Below, piece after piece: positions 58,257 through 64,000 of a stretch of DNA of 64,000 nucleotides. Origin of the DNA: Vulcanimicrobiota bacterium. GTDB taxonomy: Bacteria > Vulcanimicrobiota > Vulcanimicrobiia > Eremiobacterales > Eremiobacteraceae. Position numbers and translations under genes: made by a program. Each line of letters starts with the position of its first letter. The stretch's first letter is position 1. The stretch lies in contig JABCYQ010000012.1 of NCBI GenBank assembly GCA_013290125.1, forward strand, positions 1 through 64,000. The letters run 5' to 3'. The notes below the pieces were generated by a model. That model did no database searches. It saw nothing but the letters and a program-made list of their open reading frames with translations, and was not told the DNA's origin.

Positions 58257-59422
58257 AATAGGTGCGGGCCACCGGGTCGCGCGAGAACCAGCACGATGGC
58301 GCAAAGCGCTCCGCATACCGCGTAGATCACGTTGACGGCGGCGCGCTGCGAAAGGCCGAGATCCAGCAGGCGGTGATGCGTGTGGCTGCGATCGGCCGCG
58401 AACAGCGGCGTGCCGGCGCGCAACCGTTTGACGATCACGTTCGCGGTGTCGAGGATCGGAAACGCTAAGATGATGAGGAACGGCACGACGAGCGAGATCG
58501 CGATCGCGCCCTTTGCTTTGCCTTCTACGGCGGCACTGGCGAGTACGAACCCGATGAAGAGCGATCCGCCGTCACCCATGAAGATGCGCGCCGGGTTGTA
58601 GTTGAACGGCAGAAATCCGGCCGCGGATCCCGCGAGGGCGGCCATCGTGATCGCGACGAGATATTGCCCCTTCCAGATCGAGACGACGAGCATCGTGAGC
58701 GACGAGATCAGGGTGACGCCGGCCACGAGCCCGTCCAGGCCATCGAGGAAATTGATCGCGTTCACCATGCCCATGTACCAGAAGATCGAGAACGGCACGG
58801 CGAACCAGCCGAAATCCACGAGCCCGAAGTGAGGCACTTTCAGTTGGTCGATGGTGAAGCCGTACATGACGACCGCAACGAGCGAGACCACGAGCTGCGC
58901 CAGGAACTTATGTCGCGGGCGCATCGCCATGATGTCATCCCACAACCCGACGCCCATCATCAACGTTCCGCCGAACAACAGGCCGATGAGATGCGCGAGG
59001 TCGGGCGTATCCAAGTAGTGATGGATGACGTACGAATGCGTCAGCGCGAAGTTCAGGGTGGTGAACAGCGCGAGCATGAAACCCAAGAAGATCGCGATGC
59101 CGCCTAGTCGCGGCGTTGGCTCGGTGTGCACGCGGCGATCGCCGTCGGGCTCGTCGAACACGCCGACGCGAAATGCCATGCGGCGCACGAGCGGCGTGAC
59201 CACGGCGCATGCGACCGCCGCGAGCACGAACGTTATCGCGCACAGCCAGCCGATGTCGACGTTGCCGGGCAGCGACTGGATGCCTGGCGCTGCGTGGTGG
59301 ACGACGGCCGTTTTGATGTTGGGCCGACCTTTATGGTCCGCTGGGGCAAGAGTTGCTTGCCCTACTACGCGGTCCGCCGTGGAAAGCGATGCTTGCCCTA
59401 TTACGACCGCGGCAGCGATCAC
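58253..59422 (-). CDS. WecA/TagO/MraY-family undecaprenyl-phosphate sugar-phosphate transferase
   Basis: A 389-residue integral membrane enzyme with motifs LWDDIMAMRP, INFLDGLDGL, MGDGGSLFIG and HTHHRLLDLG. It starts surface polymer synthesis by adding GlcNAc-1-P to undecaprenyl phosphate. The ATG overlaps the dCMP deaminase stop (ATGA). The N-terminal 35 residues are encoded by palindromic repeats of two families, translated in frame. Confidence 0.93.
   Translation of the reverse strand: MIAAAVVIGQASLSTADRVVGQATLAPADHKGRPNIKTAVVHHAAPGIQSLPGNVDIGWLCAITFVLAAVACAVVTPLVRRMAFRVGVFDEPDGDRRVHTEPTPRLGGIAIFLGFMLALFTTLNFALTHSYVIHHYLDTPDLAHLIGLLFGGTLMMGVGLWDDIMAMRPRHKFLAQLVVSLVAVVMYGFTIDQLKVPHFGLVDFGWFAVPFSIFWYMGMVNAINFLDGLDGLVAGVTLISSLTMLVVSIWKGQYLVAITMAALAGSAAGFLPFNYNPARIFMGDGGSLFIGFVLASAAVEGKAKGAIAISLVVPFLIILAFPILDTANVIVKRLRAGTPLFAADRSHTHHRLLDLGLSQRAAVNVIYAVCGALCAIVLVLARPGGPHLF
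59321..59404. repeat. Cluster of palindromes inside the wecA-like gene
   Basis: A degenerate GGCCGAC palindrome (59321-59338), a GGGCAAG.. palindrome (59344-59362) and a partial third (59384-59398), all within the N-terminal coding region. Confidence 0.75.
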
Positions 59423-59853
59423 GAGAACCGGTCCACTTGTATCTGCGCCTCGCGGAACATCGCGACGGCCAAGTCGTCGGGATACGGATCATCGTAGACG
59501 ACGCGCGTTATGCCGGCGTTCACCAACAGCTTCGCGCACGTCAGGCACGCGCTAGCCGTGCAATAGAGCGTGCTGCCCGAGATCGCGACGCCGTGCCGGC
59601 TGGCTTGGACGATCGCGTTCTGCTCGGCGTGCGTCGATCGCGCGCAGTGGCCGTGCAGCATGTCGCCGCCGTCGGTGTGATCGCAGTGGCGTAATCCCAC
59701 CGGCGCTCCGTTGTAGCCGGTCGTGAGGATCCGCTTGTCCTTCACGATGATCGCGCCGACGGAGCGGCGCGAACACGTGGAGCGCGTCGCGACCGCGCGG
59801 GCGATCGCCATGAAGTAGGCATCCCACGATGGCCGCGCATTGGCCGCCGTCAC
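59419..59853 (-). CDS. dCMP/cytidine deaminase (ComE-type)
   Basis: A 144-residue zinc deaminase with HAEQNAI and a CLTC zinc site. It makes dUMP (dCMP) for thymidylate synthesis; ComE-like paralogues act in DNA uptake. The GTG at 59853 overlaps the upp stop (GTGA). Confidence 0.9.
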   Translation of the reverse strand: MTAANARPSWDAYFMAIARAVATRSTCSRRSVGAIIVKDKRILTTGYNGAPVGLRHCDHTDGGDMLHGHCARSTHAEQNAIVQASRHGVAISGSTLYCTASACLTCAKLLVNAGITRVVYDDPYPDDLAVAMFREAQIQVDRFS

Positions 59854-60569
59854 GTCGCTCGGCCGCCTTGCGCCTCTGGCTTGCGGCCGTGCGTCTCAGG
59901 CTTGCGCCCGGCGCCGCGCCCGAACAGCCGGTCGCCCGCATCACCTAAGCCCGGAACGATATAACCGTGCGCGTTGAGATGCCGATCGAGCGCGCATGTG
60001 AAGACCTTGACGTCGGGATGCGCTTCGGCCACGACGCCGCATCCTTCCGGCGCGGCGATCAGCGTGATGACCACGATGTCCGTCGCGCGCGCGCCGCGAT
60101 CGATGAGCAGATCGATCGTCGCGACCGCGGAGCCGCCCGTGGCGAGCATCGGATCGAGCACGAACGCGCGCCGGCCGCGCAGGTCGTCGGGCAGATTCGC
60201 ATAGTATGCCACCGCTTGGAGCGAATCCGGATCGCGATACATGCCGACATGCGCGACTTGCGCTTGCGGCATGAGCGCATGGAAGCCCGGCACGAGACCG
60301 AGCCCGGCGCGGAGGATCGGCACGAGCAGCGGAACGCTTACGAGCGACTTCGCCGCCGCCCAATCGACCGGCGTCGCGACGCGCGTCTCGCGCGTTTCGA
60401 GATCGGCGGTTGCCGGGTACGCAAGCAGCGTCGCAAGCTCCGTGCACAGTTCGCGGAATTCTTTATGCGATGTGGCGGCATCGCGCAGTCTGCCGAGCTT
60501 GTCGTCGACGAGCGGGTGCGAAAGCACCGTGAGATTGGGGAACTCGCGCGGCTCCACGATTTGCGTCAC
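59850..60569 (-). CDS. upp: Uracil phosphoribosyltransferase with C-terminal extension
   Basis: A 239-residue PRTase. FVLDPMLATGGSA is the PRPP-binding motif, and the uracil-binding end YIVPGLGDAGDR is intact. The family usually ends near residue 209. Here 30 residues extend further, including the tandem RKPETHG/RKPEAQG. Confidence 0.95.
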   Translation of the reverse strand: MTQIVEPREFPNLTVLSHPLVDDKLGRLRDAATSHKEFRELCTELATLLAYPATADLETRETRVATPVDWAAAKSLVSVPLLVPILRAGLGLVPGFHALMPQAQVAHVGMYRDPDSLQAVAYYANLPDDLRGRRAFVLDPMLATGGSAVATIDLLIDRGARATDIVVITLIAAPEGCGVVAEAHPDVKVFTCALDRHLNAHGYIVPGLGDAGDRLFGRGAGRKPETHGRKPEAQGGRAT

Positions 60570-60586
60570 TCCCGTTCGCGCGTGCG

Positions 60587-61840
60587 CTACGGCACGCCGA
60601 ATTGCGACGTCAGCTCGTACACGCGCGAGCGCAACGCATTGACGCGCGCGCGGCTGTTCATGTCGTCCATCGCGGCGATCATGATCGCGCCGATCTCGCG
60701 CATCTCCGTCTCCTTCATTCCGCGCGTGGTCACGGCGGGTGTGCCGACCCGCACGCCGCTCGCGACCGAGGGCGGATTCTTATCGAAGGGTATCGTGTTC
60801 TTGTTGACGGTCACGCCGATCTCGTCCAGATAGACTTCCACATCTTTGCCCGTCAGGCCGCGCGACGAGACGTCCACGAGCATGAGGTGATTGTCGGTTC
60901 CGCCGGTCACGATGCGCACGCCGCCGGCTTGCAGCGTTTCCGCCAGGGTGCGCGCGTTTACGACGACCTGCCGCGCGTATTCCGTGAACTCCGGACGCTG
61001 CGCTTCGGCGAACGCGACGGCTTTGGCCGCGATGATGTGCATGAGCGGCCCGCCCTGGATGCCTGGAAACATCGTCTTTGAGATTCCTTTGCCCAGTTCG
61101 CCGTTGCACATCACGACACCGCCGCGCGGTCCGCGCAGCGTCTTGTGCGTGGTCGTGGTGACGTAGTCGGCGTGGCCTACAGGAGACGGATAGAGGCCGG
61201 TGCAGACGAGACCGGCGACGTGAGCGATGTCGGTGAAGAGCAGCGCTCCTACCTCGTGCGCGATGTCGGCGAACGCTTTCCAATCCACGCTCCGTGAGTA
61301 CGCGCTCCACCCGGCCACCAGCATCTTGGGCTTTCGTTCGCGCGCAATGGCGCGGATCGCGTCGTAGTCGAAACGCTCCGTCTTGGCATCCACCATGTAC
61401 GGCACGACGTCGTACAGCTTACCACTGAAGTTGACTTTGCTGCCGTGCGTGAGATGGCCGCCGTGATCGAGCGCCGTGCCCATGATGACGTCGCCCGGTT
61501 TGAGCGCCGAGAAGTAGACAGCCATGTTGGCCTGGGCGCCCGAGTGGGGTTGCACGTTCCCGTACTCGACGCCGAATAGTTGCTTCAGCCGCTCCATCGC
61601 CAAGTTCTCGACGACGTCCACGTGTTCGCAGCCGCCGTAGTAGCGCTTGCCCGGATAGCCTTCAGCGTACTTGTTGGTCAGCACGCTCCCCGCCGCTTCG
61701 CGGACCGCGGCGCTGACGTAGTTTTCCGATGCGATCAGCTCAAGATTCTTGCGTTGGCGATCTTCTTCTTTGACGATGGCGTCATAGACCGCCGGATCTT
61801 GCGCTGCGAGGATACCGGCCTCGAGCAGGCGCGCGTTCAC
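60587..61840 (-). CDS. glyA: Serine hydroxymethyltransferase
   Basis: A 417-residue PLP enzyme with [24 protein letters not shown] and the PLP-Lys motif [14 protein letters not shown]. Converts serine to glycine and methylene-THF. Confidence 0.97.
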   Translation of the reverse strand: MNARLLEAGILAAQDPAVYDAIVKEEDRQRKNLELIASENYVSAAVREAAGSVLTNKYAEGYPGKRYYGGCEHVDVVENLAMERLKQLFGVEYGNVQPHSGAQANMAVYFSALKPGDVIMGTALDHGGHLTHGSKVNFSGKLYDVVPYMVDAKTERFDYDAIRAIARERKPKMLVAGWSAYSRSVDWKAFADIAHEVGALLFTDIAHVAGLVCTGLYPSPVGHADYVTTTTHKTLRGPRGGVVMCNGELGKGISKTMFPGIQGGPLMHIIAAKAVAFAEAQRPEFTEYARQVVVNARTLAETLQAGGVRIVTGGTDNHLMLVDVSSRGLTGKDVEVYLDEIGVTVNKNTIPFDKNPPSVASGVRVGTPAVTTRGMKETEMREIGAIMIAAMDDMNSRARVNALRSRVYELTSQFGVP

Positions 61841-62319
61841 TCGCTCTCGCCCCGCGCGGCGGTGGCCGTCTGATCGTAGTCGTCGAGCTCTTTGACGCGG
61901 CGCTCATGCCGGCCGCCCTCGGCTTCGGTTTCGAGCCAGACGTTCAGACACTCCACCACCATCTCCCAACCGGTGAGGCGCTCGCCGAAGCAGATGATGT
62001 TCGCATGGTTGTGTTGGCGGCTGAGGCGCGCGGAATACGGTTCGCCGATACAGACGGCGCGCACGCCGTGCACTTTGTTGGCCGCGATCGCGATGCCGAG
62101 ACTCGAACCGCACACGAGCACCCCGCGCTCGAATTCGCCGCGCCCGACCGCTTCGCCGACTTTGAAACCAATGGGCGGATAGTCGACCGGGTCGGTGGAG
62201 TAGGTGCCGAAGTCCACGACTTCGTGTCCGAGTTCGCGCAAGCTCGCGGCGATCTGCGTCTTATAGAGGAAGCCCGCGTGGTCGGCGCCGACGGCGATGC
62301 GGAAGTGTTTTGCGCTCAT
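61837..62319 (-). CDS. rpiB: Ribose-5-phosphate isomerase B
   Basis: A 160-residue enzyme with [13 protein letters not shown] and the catalytic Cys in [14 protein letters not shown], plus the NHANII loop. Overlaps glyA by four bases. Longer than usual at the C-terminus (about 10-15 charged residues). Confidence 0.95.
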   Translation of the reverse strand: MSAKHFRIAVGADHAGFLYKTQIAASLRELGHEVVDFGTYSTDPVDYPPIGFKVGEAVGRGEFERGVLVCGSSLGIAIAANKVHGVRAVCIGEPYSARLSRQHNHANIICFGERLTGWEMVVECLNVWLETEAEGGRHERRVKELDDYDQTATAARGESE

Positions 62320-62331
62320 ATATTAGGGTCG

Positions 62332-62841
62332 CTACGTTCGCTTGCGTCTGTGGGAGCGACCTTTTTGACCGGTCAATGCGGCGACGATTTTCGGCATGCC
62401 CTTCGCGAGTTGTTCGCGCACGTCGCGATAGTCCGACTCGCTTCCGCCGTAGGGATCCGGAATATCTCCCATGCCGGTGGCGTCGTCGAAGCTGACGATC
62501 TTCGCCTTCGCTTCGGGGAAGAAGCGGTGGAGATAGTCGCGATGGCGATCGCTGACGCAGACGACGAGCGAGGAACTGGCGATCAAGTCACGCGATACGG
62601 GCTGCGCGCGATGCGCGTCAAGGGATAACCCGATCGACTCAGCTTGCCGCCGTGCGCCGGTCTCGGCAGACAGACCTTCGATCGCCGCTGTGCCGCAACT
62701 CTCAACCAACGCGTCGACTTCGGCCTCGCGCAACGCCGCCTGCGCCATGACTTGCGCAAGCGGACTCCTGCAGATGTTGCCGCTGCACACGAAGAGTAGA
62801 CGAACGGGATCTCCAGTCACCGGCCGACCGTTCGTATCCAC
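62332..62841 (-). CDS. Low-molecular-weight protein-tyrosine phosphatase
   Basis: A 169-residue protein with the P-loop FVCSGNICRSP (CX5R) and the acidic DP..G motif of the family (IPDPYGGSE). It may act on wall polymer kinases or protein-arginine phosphate as YwlE does; this is inferred from the neighbourhood. Confidence 0.92.
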   Translation of the reverse strand: MDTNGRPVTGDPVRLLFVCSGNICRSPLAQVMAQAALREAEVDALVESCGTAAIEGLSAETGARRQAESIGLSLDAHRAQPVSRDLIASSSLVVCVSDRHRDYLHRFFPEAKAKIVSFDDATGMGDIPDPYGGSESDYRDVREQLAKGMPKIVAALTGQKGRSHRRKRT

Positions 62842-62900
62842 AGCGCGCGTGACCTATGGTGCGGTTAGGAGAACGCACTCGGCGCGCAGAACGCGCCCGC

Positions 62901-63641
62901 ATGAAGCTCTGCTGCAGCACCGCGGCGTTTGGTCGCGCGATAGACCTGGGCGAGCTCACGCAGTTGGAGTGGATCGACGCCTGCGCCAACGATCTGGACG
63001 TCGACGGCGTCGAGTTCGACGGACGATATTTCCCACGCACGGACGACGACTATCTCGCGCAGTTGAAGAAGCTCTGCGCGGATCGATGCCTAACCGTGGC
63101 CTGCGTGCGTTCGCCCGTGGCGCTTGGCGGTGCGGATGTCGATGCTTCGCTGCTAGAGTTTCTGCCCTGGATCGCGCACGCGGCCGGGCTGGGCTCGCCG
63201 CTGCTGCGTTTTTCGTGCGCTGGCGTACCAGACGGATCGCCTGGCATCGCGTGGCGCGAACTGATTCGCGGTTTGAAAGCGGTGTGCGTCGACGCCAAAA
63301 CCGCGAATATCACGCTCGCGCTCGAACGCGGTGAACAGGGATCGCTGGTCTCCACGCCTGCCGATATCAAACGCGCACAGAAAGAGTGCGACTCCGCGTG
63401 GCTTCGCACCGCAACACGCGCGGAGGATCTAATCGGCGCGGATGGCGCCGAGTACCGCGCGCTCATCGATGAGACTCTGATCGTGACCGCGCAGTCGGGT
63501 GATCGGCAATCCAGTAAGGCCGTTGAAGAACTTAGTTACCGCGGATTCGTCTCGATGTGTGGATGCTTCGAACCGTCCAGCGCCGCGGACCTCAAAGCGA
63601 TTGTCGCCGCGTGGCGCGAATCGACCGCGCCAGTACTCTAA
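62901..63641 (+). CDS. Sugar phosphate isomerase/epimerase-like TIM-barrel protein
   Basis: About 246 residues with layout of the AP-endonuclease-2 superfamily (TAAFGRAIDLGELTQLEW, GVEFDGRYFP, TLALERGEQGSLVSTPADI-like). The metal ligands are only partly recognisable. Start chosen at the ATG at 62901; the frame is open from 62856. Substrate unknown. Confidence 0.72.
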   Translation: MKLCCSTAAFGRAIDLGELTQLEWIDACANDLDVDGVEFDGRYFPRTDDDYLAQLKKLCADRCLTVACVRSPVALGGADVDASLLEFLPWIAHAAGLGSPLLRFSCAGVPDGSPGIAWRELIRGLKAVCVDAKTANITLALERGEQGSLVSTPADIKRAQKECDSAWLRTATRAEDLIGADGAEYRALIDETLIVTAQSGDRQSSKAVEELSYRGFVSMCGCFEPSSAADLKAIVAAWRESTAPVL

Positions 63642-63758
63642 GGTCTTATGTGATAGGGCGCCAGTTCTTCCACTTGTGGTGGGGAGACTCTGGCTGGGGC
63701 TGGAGAGCGCGGCGCGCGACTTCGACAGCAGAAATCGGTCCTCTTAAAAGTAGCGACA
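63642..63758. other. Intergenic region without recognised feature
   Basis: A 117-base gap between the isomerase-like gene and the strong hairpin at 63759. I see no clear promoter, gene or repeat in it. Confidence 0.5.
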
Positions 63759-63791
63759 AAGAAGGGGCCGGCATAGGGCCGGCCCCTTCTT
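63759..63791. terminator. Strong 14-bp-arm hairpin, probable terminator
   Basis: Perfect arms AAGAAGGGGCCGGC and GCCGGCCCCTTCTT around ATAGG. It is a variant of the dispersed palindrome and lies at the 3' side of the structured RNA candidate on the minus strand; the T-rich side is weak. Confidence 0.55.
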
Positions 63792-64000
63792 CGCGATCGA
63801 GCTCCCCATTGAGCCGTTGCCTGCCGGAGATTCGAACCCGCTTTAGCAGGTGGGTGCTGACCCAAGCGCCGGAAGGCTTCCCTCTTCGAGGAGGGCTTGC
63901 TCAAGACGCCCGGAGTTCGGCTCCCTCTCGTGTTGTTTGTGGTTCAAACACGAGACAGGCTGACGCACACCGCAGGGAGCGCAAGCGCGCTTTAGGGCTC
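63792..64000 (-). ncRNA. Unidentified structured RNA candidate, cut by window end
   Basis: No plausible reading frame. Several stems are visible: GCTCCCT (63920) with AGGGAGC (63974); CTCGTGTT (63927) with AACACGAG (63947); CCCTC (63880) with GAGGG (63891) around TTCGAG; and GGGT (63852) with ACCC around GCTG. A further stem at 63837-63850 pairs fully only in the minus-strand transcript, by a G.U. A GGGTTCGAATC stretch near the 3' side resembles a T-loop, but its stem does not pair canonically, so I cannot call tRNA or tmRNA. No family is assigned. Confidence 0.3.

Noticed and set aside
59321-59404. Frameshift or broken start of the wecA-like gene
   Set aside because: The frame is open through the repeat and the ATGA overlap with the upstream gene supports translation from 59422.
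63811-63900. tRNA-Ser or tRNA-Sec on the minus strand
   Set aside because: The TTCGAAT loop-like motif is there, but the T-stem (GCGGG against CTCCG) does not pair at two positions and no anticodon arm or acceptor stem fits.
63792-64000. SRP RNA or RNase P RNA
   Set aside because: The SRP GGAAG-type helix 8 signature and the RNase P conserved GAGGAAAGTCC block are not seen on either strand.

Overview
GC-rich bacterial chromosome, about 64 kb, densely packed and almost entirely protein-coding, mostly on the minus strand. The organism is probably a diderm (lipoproteins, an LptA/OstA-like protein) from a poorly cultured phylum. The mixture of Firmicutes-like gene order (low-molecular-weight phosphatase, rpiB, glyA, upp, wecB, atp operon, murA, mreB), paired ATP-synthase b and b' subunits, SigB-type partner switching, and many copies of a palindrome built on GGGCCGAC/GTCGGCCC would fit Candidatus Eremiobacterota or a neighbour. 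That placement is an inference, not something the sequence proves.

Layout. 1-13.7 kb: the end of a membrane-anchored PAS/PP2C/ATPase regulator, a DUF4239 protein, two S53 (sedolisin-type) secreted proteases, a lipoprotein, the TldD/PmbA pair, a small HTH protein and a large transglutaminase-like membrane protein. 13.8-15.7 kb: divergent IclR and MarR-GNAT regulators around a perfect 23-bp palindrome. 15.7-22.0 kb: a tight six-gene minus-strand run encoding a divergent second Pst-like ABC module whose ATPase has lost key motifs, cystathionine beta-synthase, a cystathionine gamma-synthase/lyase and a GT-C mannosyltransferase-like protein. 22.1-31.2 kb: a complete phosphate-starvation cluster phoB-phoR-phoU-pstS-pstC-pstA-pstB plus a propeller/phosphoesterase protein. 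31.3-38.3 kb: membrane protein, secreted protein, alaS, and an rsbV-rsbW-sigma module preceded by YtxH and DUF948 proteins. 38.4-45.4 kb: cysteine desulfurase, rarA, a solitary pilB-type ATPase, an OstA-like protein, a Sua5/YrdC protein and a metallophosphoesterase. 45.5-62.8 kb: a long co-directional run (phosphatase, rpiB, glyA, upp, dCMP deaminase, wecA, wecB, atpZ, atpI, atpBEF'FHAGDC, murA, mreB, GH57 enzyme). 62.9-64 kb: a sugar-isomerase-like gene, a strong hairpin and an unidentified structured region at the window edge.

How it works together. The right half couples energy generation (F-type ATP synthase) with one-carbon and pyrimidine metabolism and with wall and envelope precursors. 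The middle is a phosphate sensing and uptake unit feeding into an operon that joins a Pst-like transporter to cysteine/methionine interconversion. A general-stress-type partner-switching circuit is encoded at 36-37.5 kb, and a candidate phosphatase for it lies at the left edge.

The best leads are the degenerate Pst-like ATPase and its operon partners, the REP/BIME-like palindromes (two of which are translated in frame inside genes), the palindromic operator at 14.66 kb, TTAA repeats upstream of phoB and pstS, and the structured RNA candidate at the right end. I found no CRISPR array, insertion sequence, rRNA or convincing canonical tRNA.
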